From: Gracilaria vermiculophylla
Lineage: Eukaryota; Rhodophyta; Florideophyceae; Gracilariales; Gracilariaceae
Length of the DNA: 29,792 bases
Direction of reading: 5' to 3'
Assembly: GCA_019155205.2 (NCBI GenBank)
Contig: JAHNZQ020000277.1
Coordinates: 1,167,146-1,196,937, forward strand
A program made the position numbers and the translations under genes. Each line of letters opens with the position of its first letter. The first letter of the stretch is position 1. Below, in pieces: positions 8,820 to 18,980 of this stretch. The notes under the pieces were generated by a model. That model saw only the letters and a program-made list of their open reading frames with translations, ran no database searches and was not told the origin of the DNA.

Positions 8820-11249
8820 ATGCGCACACACGTCGGCAGAACTGCCCTTCGGGGCGCTACACAGCTTCTTTCGGGCGGTGCCCCACGAGGAGCCGTTCTG
8901 GTTGGTCGCACCGCCCTCGCTTCAAAATCGTTGTGCACCAACACCTCACTCCACAACGATGGAGCTCGAAAACCAGAAGATTTGCAGATTTCTGCAAACG
9001 ACAAGGTGCAACTTGCCAGCGAGGCTGCCGCTAGCGTGGCGCCCCAGGAAGAATCTGTCGTCGAAATTATTTCCGAGGATGTGTCTTCGACCTCAGTGTT
9101 GGTCGAGGAACAAGCCGTAGACGGCAGTGACAGCGCCATTGAATCTGCCGCAACAGAATCCAATCCGCCCCCGGAGCTTTCAAAGTCTGCGGCGCTTCCA
9201 AGCTCTCAAGAGTCAAGCAAAGATCCCAAAGAATTTGCTGCCCATCTCAACTCTTTGCTGCGAAAAGGAGCTGTTCGTACTGCGTTGTGGCAGTTTTCAA
9301 ACGTATTGAAGACCTCTAATTTCTCTGCGGTAAACCAAGATGCCGTGAAACTGATGATCCCGGTGCTAGGACGAAGTGGCTGGTCTCCTACATCTCTCCA
9401 AACGCTTCAGCTCGCCGCTGAAAGACAATACGAGCTAGGAACTGGTCTATACAACTGTGGACTACATGCCATAGCCCGATCAGGTGACACGGATGCAATG
9501 AGAAACATCATTGCTACCATGTGGACTCTTCCTAAAGAATCTCAACCGAACGCAACATCGTACAACTATTTAATTGGCGCGTACATGTATCGCGGGAATG
9601 TTGACGACGCGTTTAATGTACTTAACGAAATGAAGGACCATCTCATATATCCTACTTTTGCAACGTACCATGCTTTGATCACAGGTTGTCTCCGTCGCCG
9701 TGATTCCCAGAGAGCCTTTTCAACCTTGATGGCGGTTGAAAAACAACGGTTTGACGTGAGTGCCATGACGGTTGCTCAAGTGCTCGTCAGCGCCGCAAAC
9801 AATGATGACTTCGACAACGTCAGGGAGCTTCTGGAAAAGTTCGAATCAGCGCTGCCAAGGTATGTCGCAGAGGTACATCGCATTGCAGAATCACGCAATA
9901 TGTACCGCTTCGAGAAACATACGCGAACCACAAAAGAAGAAAGAGCTAGCATCAGAGGCGCGCCCAAGTTGGAGATCGCAGCCATATCTGCTGTGCTGCA
10001 TTGCGCCTTTCGAGGAGGACTTCCTGATGTCGCCTTGCGTGCGTGGCAGCTCATGGAAGAACTGTACCCAGAATTGGAGCCACCACCCTCACTGTGGTAC
10101 TGCTTAATCGGTGCGTTGTCTGGAGGGGGCGACTTTTCAACCGCTTTAGATGTGGTTGGGGTGATGCGGGAAAGGGGTCTCACTCCTTCTTTGCGCGATC
10201 TGGACATGGCTTTGGTTCGTCCGTTGGCGTCTGATATAGCTCTTATTGATGCTCAGTTTTACAGATTGGTCGATAGATTCGAAGGCAAAGAACTCAGGGA
10301 GGAGAAACACGGGGAGGGGGCTATGGCTAGTGCGGCTTCCGAAGAAGAGGAAGAAGAAGTGGAAGTTAGTCCGGCTGACGCGGAGGCATCAGAGACCAGT
10401 GACCTGGAGAACGCAGACAACGACTTGCCACAACACGAAGAGATAAAAGCCTCGGAGCAGGATTTGGGCACACTAGAGCAAGAAGTAGAAGACACGGAGC
10501 AAGATTTGGGCGAACTGGAGCAAGAATTAGAAGCATCAGAGACATCAATGAGTGGTCCTCAGGAAGGAGAGTTGGACGAGGCGCACAAAGAATACATTCG
10601 GACGAGACTGAGACCGACAACGGTGGGCATTGCGGAACTTAATTGCATAATTTCTGCATGCTCATCAGCACAAGACCTTGAACGGGCGTTCCAGACGTAC
10701 GACGAGGTGGAGGGTCGATTTGGCCTGGACAAGGACATTGATACCATCAATGCGTTACTGGAAGGCTGCGTTCAAACAAAGCACATTCGTGGTGGTGTGA
10801 GGATTTTGCAAGAAATGGAAAGCCAGGGATTCAGTCTCAGCGGCCAAACGTTACATTTGGCAGTTCGGTTGATGATCCGCGGGGGGCAAAGTGAGAGAAC
10901 GATGGAAATGGTTGAAGAGGCTCACAAGAACGGAGATTATGTGTCACCTTCTACGTACCAGATGCTGATCAAACATTTCTTGCGAAATGATGGTGTCAAG
11001 CGAGCACGACGAGTTATGGAATTGGGTATGGAGGCAGGGCTGTTGGAAAGGGCTCTAATTGGACGACTTCATTTCGAAGCTAGTGATCAACTGAAGGAAC
11101 TCGAAAAGCAACATGAATCAGTTGAGAAGACGGATTCATCGTGGAGTGACCAGCAGGGGGGTGAGTTAACGATGCAGAGTAAAGACGTGGAAACTGTTGG
11201 GTATAGTGGGGCTGATGATGAACACGTTGAGGCGGTAGATAAGCACTAA
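8820..11249 (+). CDS. Pentatricopeptide-repeat-like organellar protein
   Basis: The 809-residue protein starts with a basic, Ser/Thr/Ala-rich presequence without acidic residues (MRTHVGRTALRGATQLL), which suggests import into mitochondria or plastid. Helical-pair repeats typical of PPR proteins follow: TSYNYLIGAYMYRGNVDDAF and TYHALITGCLRRRDSQRAF around residues 243-305, SLWYCLIGALSGGGDFSTAL around 425-445, and, after the insert, INALLEGCVQTKHIRGGVRI and TYQMLIKHFLRNDGVKRA around 645-735. Between them lies an acidic insert (about residues 490-590). It is rich in Glu and has internal repeats of the word EQDLG.LEQE. PPR proteins bind organellar RNA; the target is unknown. The repeats are divergent, so the exact count needs a profile search. 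Confidence 0.8.
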   Translation: MRTHVGRTALRGATQLLSGGAPRGAVLVGRTALASKSLCTNTSLHNDGARKPEDLQISANDKVQLASEAAASVAPQEESVVEIISEDVSSTSVLVEEQAVDGSDSAIESAATESNPPPELSKSAALPSSQESSKDPKEFAAHLNSLLRKGAVRTALWQFSNVLKTSNFSAVNQDAVKLMIPVLGRSGWSPTSLQTLQLAAERQYELGTGLYNCGLHAIARSGDTDAMRNIIATMWTLPKESQPNATSYNYLIGAYMYRGNVDDAFNVLNEMKDHLIYPTFATYHALITGCLRRRDSQRAFSTLMAVEKQRFDVSAMTVAQVLVSAANNDDFDNVRELLEKFESALPRYVAEVHRIAESRNMYRFEKHTRTTKEERASIRGAPKLEIAAISAVLHCAFRGGLPDVALRAWQLMEELYPELEPPPSLWYCLIGALSGGGDFSTALDVVGVMRERGLTPSLRDLDMALVRPLASDIALIDAQFYRLVDRFEGKELREEKHGEGAMASAASEEEEEEVEVSPADAEASETSDLENADNDLPQHEEIKASEQDLGTLEQEVEDTEQDLGELEQELEASETSMSGPQEGELDEAHKEYIRTRLRPTTVGIAELNCIISACSSAQDLERAFQTYDEVEGRFGLDKDIDTINALLEGCVQTKHIRGGVRILQEMESQGFSLSGQTLHLAVRLMIRGGQSERTMEMVEEAHKNGDYVSPSTYQMLIKHFLRNDGVKRARRVMELGMEAGLLERALIGRLHFEASDQLKELEKQHESVEKTDSSWSDQQGGELTMQSKDVETVGYSGADDEHVEAVDKH

Positions 11250-11427
11250 ATAGTTGGAAGTGAGGCATGTAAGTAAACTGTGAGGGATTGCAACGAAAAA
11301 TTGTTGATGTCCAAGAAAGTGAGCGTTCATGAACTGGGTGCATTTAGTCGGATGCGAAACAAAAAAGCTACTTGTCCTAGAACAGCAGAAAATGGCGGGT
11401 TACGAGTGGTAAAGCAATCAAGGCGAT

Positions 11428-11914
11428 CTAGGAGGGCATGCGCTGGTTGTGGCGTGCGGAGTTTCTGGTCATCCTCGCCTTCCGCTTTGCCGCAGCAGCC
11501 TTGCGAATGCGCTTCTCCGTGTTGGTCTCAAAATATCGCCTTCTCCTTAACTCAAACAGGTGCCCGCTCTTCGACACCTCCTTCTTGAAGCGGCGTAAAG
11601 CTGGCGCAAGGCGCGTGAACGAAACGGAGCGTATCGAGTGTTAGACCGACGGAAAGCTGTGCGCGCACGATGCGGCGAATGGGTGTTTGTTGATGCTTAC
11701 CTCCTTCGATCGGTTCGCTGTCGCCGACGACGACGGTCACCTCCATGCGGGTGGACGCGGTGTGCGGCGGCGGCGCGATTGTGGCCGGCAGCGGGGCGCC
11801 AAACGCCATGGTGGAGAAGAACGGGGCAGGACGCGCGGGACACAGAGCCGCGGCGGCGGGCGAGGCAGTGAGGGGAACGCCTGTGGCGGGGACGAATGCG
11901 CTGCAACGGTCCAT
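11428..11914 (-). CDS. RPS21: Plastid 30S ribosomal protein bS21, two exons
   Basis: Exon 1 (11914-11701) and exon 2 (11600-11428) join through a 100-nt intron with donor GGAG/GTAAGC and acceptor GCCAG. The product has 128 residues. Residues 1-55 are a plastid transit peptide ([16 protein letters not shown], rich in Ala, Pro and Ser with an early Phe). The bS21 core follows: [11 protein letters not shown] ends exon 1, [13 protein letters not shown] starts exon 2, and [20 protein letters not shown] completes the Arg/Lys-rich helix. bS21 is a bacterial-type small-subunit protein next to the mRNA exit platform. Its presence in the nucleus with a transit peptide is evidence for a plastid. The splice junction falls inside the Ala codon, and the joined reading matches the family exactly across it. 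Confidence 0.93.
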
Positions 11915-12589
11915 GGTTGTCGGCGACGCGCGACGACGTGGGCGGGGAGTGGCGGAAGACGGCGGGCGACGGGGGGGGCTCACGGGAACACTCCGCAACA
12001 CGAACGGCTTCGATGCGCGCTGCGGAGGGGCGCGCGTGGCTGCACAATGGCGCGCATCTGTCTCGGGCGGCGAGATCGAAGCGGCGCGCACGCGAAGGGG
12101 ACAGTTGTCGACGGTCTGCGCGCCAGCCGCAGCGCGACAAGTGGCAACGAAAACGGCGCCCCGGAACGCAACTCGATGCGCTCGCCGGCGGCAGCGCAGC
12201 CAGCCTCCCGGAGCGCCGCGCGCTTGGCGGGGCACCATGCGATGACGCCCAACCGGTGTATGACACGTTGCGGCCGCCCATTGGCTACTGTGCGGAAGTG
12301 CGCTGTTCAACAGCCACTGGGCGCTGGCGAAAGTGGGCGAGGTACTGGGCAGCTGGCGCGCATTATCTCCGACGCGCTGTTTGCGGCCGTGCTTCGCCCT
12401 CCCGCTGCACGCAGCGCGCTGCGCCTTTTGGTTGCCGATGAGCGCAGGTGCGGCGCTGCGCGCGCGACAGGGCGCATACTCCCCCCAATCCGCCATTGTC
12501 GGGCCGCCCGCCGTCGTACATCCAGCCCCGGGCTAGAAGCGCCCGACCAGCTGTCATCGACGCGCTCTTGCAATTGAGCCTGCAGAGCA
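11915..12589. promoter_or_regulatory. G+C-rich divergent upstream region of RPS21 and the PDZ gene
   Basis: The 675 bp between two divergent plastid-protein genes have a richer G+C content than the flanking coding exons. Long frames on both strands cross it, but they have Arg/Ala-rich compositions and no domains. It presumably carries both promoters. Confidence 0.5.
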
Positions 12590-13375
12590 ATGACCGCCTT
12601 TGTCAACGTGAGCGTCAACGCGTCCGCGGCCTCAACTTTGTTTCCCTCCTCCGCCACATCGTTCCGAGGTTGCAAACTGCACAACAGCCCCGCCACCCTC
12701 TCTGCGCGTCGTGTCTCGCGCTCGCGTGTGCCCATAACTCCTCAATGCAATGATTCATTCAACTACAATATCTACCAAGACGGCGAGGACCGCTCCAAGA
12801 GGGTGGTGGGCGACAGTGACCGCGCCGTGATCCTGCAAAAACCGCTGGGGCTCGTCTTGGAGGAGGGGCAGGACGGAATGGTGTTCGTCGCCGAAATGGA
12901 TCCGGACGGCAACGCCGCTGCGTCGGGCGAGGTCAATGAAGGCGACGTGCTCGTCGCTGTGTCGGCCACCTTTGGCGACGAGGTGTGGTCCACGCGAGGC
13001 GTTGGTCTCGACAGAGTCATGAAGTCCATTCGCATCCGAGCCGGCGACTTCGTCACTCTCATTCTCGAAAGTCCGGACAAGCTATCCGAAATGAAGACAA
13101 AAGCCGCCGAGTTAGCTGTCAATCGCAGAACTGAAGCCAGAGACAAGTTTGGTGAACGCGAGGTTCTGGACCCTGTGTCATGGACGAAGGCTAAGCCACA
13201 AACCAACGATATTTATGAGTACGGTGATCCGGACCAACCCCAGATTGATGAAGCTCTCAAACAGAAGTTGAAACGTGAAGTCGCTGCCCCTTACGAGCAA
13301 AACTGGATTTTGTGGGTTGGTGCTGGCATTCTCATTCTCGTTCTTCTCAGTGTGGGTTTCGGATTAACCAAATAA
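12590..13375 (+). CDS. Plastid PDZ-domain protein with a C-terminal membrane anchor
   Basis: The protein has 261 residues. Residues 1-45 resemble a plastid transit peptide (MTAFVNVSVNASAAST, early Phe, Ser/Ala-rich, no acids). Residues about 78-165 form a PDZ domain. KPLGLVLEE is the carboxylate-binding loop region, followed by DGMVFVAEMDPDGNAAASG and VNEGDVLVAVSA. A linker with many charged residues follows, and then one membrane span (about 240-258, WILWVGAGILILVLLSVGF) with a three-residue tail. Plant and algal plastid PDZ proteins of this kind are thylakoid- or envelope-bound scaffolds or assembly factors; which one this equals is not clear. It shares its upstream region with plastid RPS21. 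Confidence 0.85.
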   Translation: MTAFVNVSVNASAASTLFPSSATSFRGCKLHNSPATLSARRVSRSRVPITPQCNDSFNYNIYQDGEDRSKRVVGDSDRAVILQKPLGLVLEEGQDGMVFVAEMDPDGNAAASGEVNEGDVLVAVSATFGDEVWSTRGVGLDRVMKSIRIRAGDFVTLILESPDKLSEMKTKAAELAVNRRTEARDKFGEREVLDPVSWTKAKPQTNDIYEYGDPDQPQIDEALKQKLKREVAAPYEQNWILWVGAGILILVLLSVGFGLTK

Positions 13376-14815
13376 ACTGCTCATACCTCATCTACTTTTT
13401 TTTAAGCACCTCTTCATTCGCCACGCAGCTGCCTTGAAAGCGTGTGAACCACTATGCGCTCAACCGCACTCGCAATTGGCATTGGTCACAATCCCACCTC
13501 CACACCCGTGTGCCTATTGCTTTGTCCAACGGTTTACGAGCTGGACGGGCTTGTCAAGTTACGTCCGGAAGTTTGAAGGTAGTTCCTTGTCTCAACGAGT
13601 GGTTTGTGTTCGCTTCCCGCTCAGACATTTTCTCTTTTAAGTATATGCATGCACCTCGGTAGCAAGCAAAAGGAAGCAAAGAAAGGGGAGGCTCTTCACA
13701 GTTGTGCAACAAAGCGCCCCACGACGAACCAGGACAAATGCTTGTTGTTAACGACTCGTGGCAAACACTCTTGCGACTGAGAAAACAGGGTGAAGCATTT
13801 AGCAAAGAGAACACACTTCTGCGCGATGCTTGTCTTTGTATACTATGAACAGCTGTAATTTCATCGCAAACAGATGACGCACGAAGGCGATTGTTGCCGG
13901 CACTTAAAACGGTTGTGCCACTTCTCTAGACATGTTTCCCAGATCGATTCTCGACGGAAACCGCGACATCATTAATTGAACAGGCAAGACCTATGCAACC
14001 TTTTATTCTCACCTTGGAATACCTACAACAGAGCAATGATATTCAACCTGATTTTATTGCCTATATCATCAAGAAACCGGGGGTTACAGTACAATTCATT
14101 AATTGTGTAGGCATTCACAATTTCATGCTCCAACCCTCGCGACCAGTTCAGCAACGTCTACGGGGTTGCCCTGCACATCCCCATCGTCATCGAAAGCCTC
14201 TTGTTCTTACCTGCAGTCTTCGTGTCTTCATAATGCCACATCAGTTGAGAATAAAACGGCGACAAGCACTAGTGTCAAGCCGCAATTCGATTACCACATT
14301 GTGTCCGTTGTAAAAATCATGGAACAGTGAACCGTACCGACATATGTTCTATCGCCTTTCCATAATGAATGTGATGCGATAACCTTATCGGTCAAGTCAC
14401 CACGAGGGGAAAATGGATGCCGTGGAGCTCATTCTATGGGTTTATAAAACTGTTGTCTCAGCTTGAGACTCAGTCTGCTCTCTGACAAGGATGTGTTCAC
14501 CGATCAACAACGAACATAAGGGTGGGTTCCGAACTAGTGGGAGTCGGAGGAGAAGAGTTTGATTCATAAACAAGGCGAATTGCAAAGTTAAGCAAGGAAG
14601 AACAAAATCTGTCGACCGGGTGGCAATAAGCTGACGACCAGCCTCGTAATGCCGACCGTATGAGAGCGCTCATTTTGGACATCCACTACCGTCTCGTTGT
14701 CCTCAAAGCAACGGTCAGTGACTACAAAGTGCGTCTACAAACCCTCCACAATTCTTCGTTACTTCTCATAGCACGGGAGTTAATATTAAACCGAATGCAC
14801 AAAAAGGTGTACAGA
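13376..14815. other. Intergenic region, about 1.4 kb, with no recognised gene
   Basis: The region lies between the convergent PDZ and transporter genes. Several frames of 60-106 codons exist on both strands, but none shows a domain or a family-like composition. A plus-strand TATA-like word (TTTATAAAAC) lies near 14440-14450, with no coding frame that fits it. No tRNA pattern was seen. Confidence 0.5.
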
Positions 14816-15883
14816 CTATTGAGGATGCTTCTCCGACTTTTCAACAGGTTGATAGGTGGCAGCACTCTTTCCAACATTAAACGTGCCCATCGTAGCCCAC
14901 TTATCTTTGATGAGACCGTACCAGCAACAGCCAGATATGGCGATCATGCAGCCCATGAGGTTGACCCACGTCACGGCATTCTGAAAAATGATGATGCTGA
15001 TGCCAATCACGAGAACGGTCTTGATGTTACCGGCAACAGTGACCGTCACTGATGATGTGGCCTTGAGCACAATGAACAGAGTGACGTTGAGAATAAACGA
15101 GACGACGCCACTGAAGAGCAAGTACAGAAAATCTCGAGAAGTTCTGTCGGGACTCAGAAACCACGCCAAGACGCTGTTCTTTTCAAAGAGAAACACGGCG
15201 GGCAACAAAAGGGCGACAGAAGGAGGGGCCATGTAATACAGCAGATTAATGCTGTCGAGCTTGTAGCGACCAGCGAGCATCTGAGAGCTGAGAACAAACT
15301 TCAAACCGGTGAGAAAGCAGGCGGTTAGGGCGGCGATAAAGCCGCCGAGATGAAACTCAAGCTCGGTGACAGATGCAAGCGCGACACCGCCGCTGATGGG
15401 AATAAGCGCCATGAGGGCAGACGCTCGCAGTCTTGATCGGAAAACAAGGTACTGCAGCAAGGCAGTGCACACAGGTGTGAGTGACTTGATGGTCTGCATG
15501 AATGACACAGGAACGAAGCGCAAACTGATGTTGCCGAGACATATGTTAGTGCAGAATACAACAGCAATAACGAGAAGCTTTGAGTAGTAGTCGGCAGGCT
15601 CAACACGGACTTTGTCGACTGACTTGAAATAATCGATGGTCAGATATGCCAGTATACTCTGAGTAACCATGTGAATGAGAGTAAGGCAAAGAGGATTGGT
15701 GAAATGCATTGTCTTGAAGATGTACTTGTTAAACAAAACGGTTGTTCCATTGGCCATGAACCAGCAAAAAATATAGAACAAAACGACATAGGGTGGTTTT
15801 GCGGGCGGTGACGGCACGATAGCAGCATCAGATTTGGAAGGGGAATCCTCCAACTTGTCGGCAGCAAGCGACACAACTTTCAT
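14816..15883 (-). CDS. Drug/metabolite superfamily transporter, TPT/nucleotide-sugar type
   Basis: This 355-residue protein has about ten hydrophobic spans and no long presequence. The opening FYIFCWFMANGTTVLFNKYI, with its Asn-Lys pair at the end of span 1, is typical of the TPT/NST group. SFMQTIKSLTPVCTALLQYL is the second-repeat Lys-containing block. VTVTVAGNIKTVLVIGISI is the conserved late block with Lys, followed by GCMIAISGCCWYGLIK. Family members exchange nucleotide sugars or phosphorylated sugars/PEP against UMP/GMP or phosphate across Golgi, ER or plastid membranes. The short hydrophilic N-terminus favours an endomembrane (Golgi/ER) location, but substrate cannot be read from the sequence. 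The start is the first ATG after a stop-free upstream region and gives the normal family length. Confidence 0.88.
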   Translation of the reverse strand: MKVVSLAADKLEDSPSKSDAAIVPSPPAKPPYVVLFYIFCWFMANGTTVLFNKYIFKTMHFTNPLCLTLIHMVTQSILAYLTIDYFKSVDKVRVEPADYYSKLLVIAVVFCTNICLGNISLRFVPVSFMQTIKSLTPVCTALLQYLVFRSRLRASALMALIPISGGVALASVTELEFHLGGFIAALTACFLTGLKFVLSSQMLAGRYKLDSINLLYYMAPPSVALLLPAVFLFEKNSVLAWFLSPDRTSRDFLYLLFSGVVSFILNVTLFIVLKATSSVTVTVAGNIKTVLVIGISIIIFQNAVTWVNLMGCMIAISGCCWYGLIKDKWATMGTFNVGKSAATYQPVEKSEKHPQ

Positions 15884-16794
15884 TTCGGAGGTGCTCGAAG
15901 CGACAGGGAGGGTGGAAGGGGGGCGGGGGGGGGGTGAGGGGGGAGGGAGAAGCGGTTTTCGGCGTTTCGCTGTACGGGGCGGATGCGGTCGACTGACCGG
16001 CAGAAGCGCGCGATGCTGACGGTGGCTGGACGGTATTCAGTTTGGTTGGGTGGCGCCCAATGAGGTGGCGGTCCCGCTGGATCATGTACACGTGTGGAAA
16101 AGCTATTGAATTGGGGGTTTTTGATGTGTTCCGTGGCGCAGAGCACGAGGGTTGGCGTAGGCACGTGGATGACGGGACAAAACTACTTGCTCCGAGCTCT
16201 CCGCGGGGACTATACCTTCACCAGTTGCCGTGACGGAAAGGACGCTGCTGAAGTAGGCAGTGAGAGCGGTGGTGGGCAGACGAGGCGGGGGGGCAAGGCA
16301 GCCAACTGCACAGCGCGTGTGCTGAACGGCGTCGGGCACCACATGACACACTTGAGAGAAGCGTTGCGCAGCGGCATCGCCGCGTCGAGAGCGCACGCCC
16401 GAGCGGCAGCGGGAGGGGAAGCTGGTCGCGGCGCGGCGCCCTTCCATGCTTGCAGGGCGATCTTCGCCGAGATCCGTGATCCACTGTAAGAAGGCGGGCT
16501 GTCAGCCGGCGTGAATGCAGCTCCAAAAAATGCCCCAAACGCCCAAATGTGCGCGGAGCACGTTGACAGCAAACGCAATCAGCGCACATCGCAGATATCA
16601 CGGCCGTCCAATGATCTCTAGCACCCTGGCCTGCGCGCGCCTTCACGTTATGAGCGAATCTCGTTTCCATCATCAAACCTCCGCCGCGCCTTACCTCCGT
16701 GCCACCAAGTTGCGCCGCGCAGCTTGACCCCCCCCCCGCCTGCACTGCCCTGTTGCGCAGATCCCTCGCATCTGCTCCCCCCGAGCACTCCACC
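15884..16794. promoter_or_regulatory. Divergent upstream region of the transporter and EGY genes
   Basis: The 911 bp between two divergent starts include a purine-rich G-run near 15910-15950 (GGGGGGCGGGGGGGGGTGAG type). A frame in phase with EGY opens at a GTG at 16699, but no ATG occurs before 16795. Other long frames have no domain. Confidence 0.5.
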
Positions 16795-18519
16795 ATGCTC
16801 AATCTTCCCGCCTTTCTGACCGTGGCCCCCATACCCCGCGCTTCCCGCCCCCGTCGTCGCAGCGTGTGTCGCCCAATTCGCCCGCGCTCGATTCGCCCGC
16901 GCCCGACCCGCCAGCGCCCGTTTCACTTTGTTCCCGTCTGCGCCGCGCAGGGAGAGACTACACAGTCATCACCCTCGCCAATTCCAAATGAAAGCGCCGA
17001 GCCCCCCGCCACAAACAGCACTCTCACGCCGGAGCAGCGCAAGGAAAAGGCCCGCCTTGCGCGCATGGAGGCAGAGCGGTTAGAGCTCATGGCCGCCAAG
17101 GCCCGATTGGAGTTTGAGCGAGCCGAGTTGCAGGCGGAGCGAAAGCGTCTGGAGCTGGACAAAATGAAGTCCTTGAAAGATGCGCATGATGCTGGAAGCG
17201 CACCCCCTTCCGCCGAGAAGAAGAACCCCTACGACGAAGAGCAGCCCGAAAAAAGTCCACAGAAGAAACCTGTGTCTGGTGCGCCCCCGCCGCTCACGGC
17301 GGGCTCTCTGTCTGAAATTCTTAGCGCCGAGTTTCCGCGCGTGTCTGAGAAGGACATTGAAATCATCAAAGAGAAGCTGTGCGGAATGAAGACTTTCTTT
17401 GTCACAGAGGTTGACAGATCCCCTTTCGATGAGCGCGTTGTGTTCCGAGGAAACATGAGACAAAGCGCCGATAAACTGCTGGAAGAGCTTGAAGCGCTCG
17501 CCGAGAAGGAAGGAATAGCGGAACGAGTGCGCCTATTTCTGTTATACGACCCCAAAGATTCCATGGACGGCGACGACAAGCGACCGGTCTTGGTCGCGCT
17601 TCCAGCTGCGGCGAAACCGAACCAGACAAACACTTTTTCTGCCATTTTTGCAGCAGTTCTGGGCTTTGCGGCGTGCTTCACTACCTTTTCGTACGGCATT
17701 GGCATTTTCGGACTTACGCCCGAAGTCATCACTGAGATCGCGAAAGGAAGCATACAAGATGCGTTGCTTACCGTTCCCGTTTCCGCTGGTGCGATAACTA
17801 TCTCTGTCTTCCATGAAATAGGTCACCGAGTTGCGGCTGCGGCTCGCGGAATCAAGCTCGGTCTCCCGCTGTTCATTCCAAGCCTACAGATAGGCACGTA
17901 CGGTACCATTACACCGCTTGAGAGTTACCCGCGATTGAGGAAGGATATGTTTGATTTTGCCGTCGCGGGACCTTTGGCAGGAACTATTACCAGTTTCGTG
18001 GCCTTGGTGGCTGGCCTTGTCATCACCGGAAGCGGACAGATTGCAGATTGGTTTCCACAAATTCCATCCACTCTGTTTCACGCATCGGTTCTTGTTGGCA
18101 CAGTGGCTGATGCTATTCTACCCGTTGCCATGAGAGAACAAGCCACGATAGCCGTCCATCCATTAGCAGTGATCGGATACACGGGGCTATTAGTTAACGC
18201 TCTGAATTTGATGCCTATTGGAAGACTAGACGGCGGACGCATAGTGCAGTCTCTCTATGGCCGAATGGTTGCCGGCAGAGCAACAGCCTTTACATTGCTA
18301 CTACAGGGAATAAGTTCTCTCATTGGAAACTCTCCTTTGCTTCTATTCTGGGGTCTTGTTTGTGTGTTCTTTCAAAGAGAAAGTGACTATCCTTGTCAAA
18401 ATGAGATAATCGAACCGGATGGGACACGCACTGCCATTGGACTTGCAGCGCTTTTTGTCATGCTTCTCGTTCTGATTCCATTTCCAGATCAGATTGGAGA
18501 TATCCTCGGACAGTACTAG
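16795..18519 (+). CDS. EGY: EGY-type site-2 metalloprotease of the plastid (M50)
   Basis: Starting at the first ATG (16795) the protein has 574 residues. The first 45 residues are basic, Arg/Pro-rich and free of acids, and resemble a plastid transit peptide. Residues about 75-130 are a charged coiled-coil-like helix. GNMR at 219-222 matches the EGY-family GNLR motif. The membrane domain contains the zinc-binding motif FHEIGH (H340, E341, H344) and the third ligand region NLMPIGRLDGG (D479), so all catalytic residues are present. EGY1 and EGY2 in plants are intramembrane proteases of plastid membranes needed for chloroplast development. EGY3, in contrast, lacks HExxH. Which paralogue this corresponds to is not determined. 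Ten or fewer membrane spans end in a short acidic tail. Confidence 0.93.
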   Translation: MLNLPAFLTVAPIPRASRPRRRSVCRPIRPRSIRPRPTRQRPFHFVPVCAAQGETTQSSPSPIPNESAEPPATNSTLTPEQRKEKARLARMEAERLELMAAKARLEFERAELQAERKRLELDKMKSLKDAHDAGSAPPSAEKKNPYDEEQPEKSPQKKPVSGAPPPLTAGSLSEILSAEFPRVSEKDIEIIKEKLCGMKTFFVTEVDRSPFDERVVFRGNMRQSADKLLEELEALAEKEGIAERVRLFLLYDPKDSMDGDDKRPVLVALPAAAKPNQTNTFSAIFAAVLGFAACFTTFSYGIGIFGLTPEVITEIAKGSIQDALLTVPVSAGAITISVFHEIGHRVAAAARGIKLGLPLFIPSLQIGTYGTITPLESYPRLRKDMFDFAVAGPLAGTITSFVALVAGLVITGSGQIADWFPQIPSTLFHASVLVGTVADAILPVAMREQATIAVHPLAVIGYTGLLVNALNLMPIGRLDGGRIVQSLYGRMVAGRATAFTLLLQGISSLIGNSPLLLFWGLVCVFFQRESDYPCQNEIIEPDGTRTAIGLAALFVMLLVLIPFPDQIGDILGQY

Positions 18520-18980
18520 TTGCACTACCGGCGATCTACACATTATTAACGCCAATAGCCAAAGGGCACATCCGAAAACATATGTCGTTTTGCATCGCAA
18601 GATTCATAGCCACCGTGCTTAAGGAGGTCCGGGAGCCGCCAATGCGTTGCTCTCGACAATACTCTCCGAAACATCAAGTGTTGTGGGATCCGGAATTCTT
18701 CGCCTCAGCTACTTGTATATACAAAAGTGCGCCGATTTAAACTTCAACTACAATTACGAGGGGTACGCGATAAAGACATTCTCACTGTGATTTGTCGGCG
18801 ATGATTTAACCCTCTGCATTCGTGATTAAATCGAAACTCGATTTACAGCTTTGCATCTCTCTTCGTGCCATCAGTCTGCCTGGTAGAAATTGGGATAGTT
18901 AAATGCTGAGTAATCCGTATTAATGTGTGCAGCATGTGTCTTGAGAATGGTTAAGGTTATCAAGTTGATGCTTTTGATCA
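18520..18980. other. Short convergent intergenic region
   Basis: The 461 bp between the convergent EGY and USE1 genes are A+T-richer. Several TTAA/ATTAAAT words near 18790-18840 could serve in 3' end formation. No gene is seen. Confidence 0.5.

Noticed and set aside
11552..12496. 314-codon minus-strand frame over RPS21
   Set aside because: Only its inner part is coding. Reading through the intron loses the bS21 core, and the upstream 190 codons are promoter sequence.
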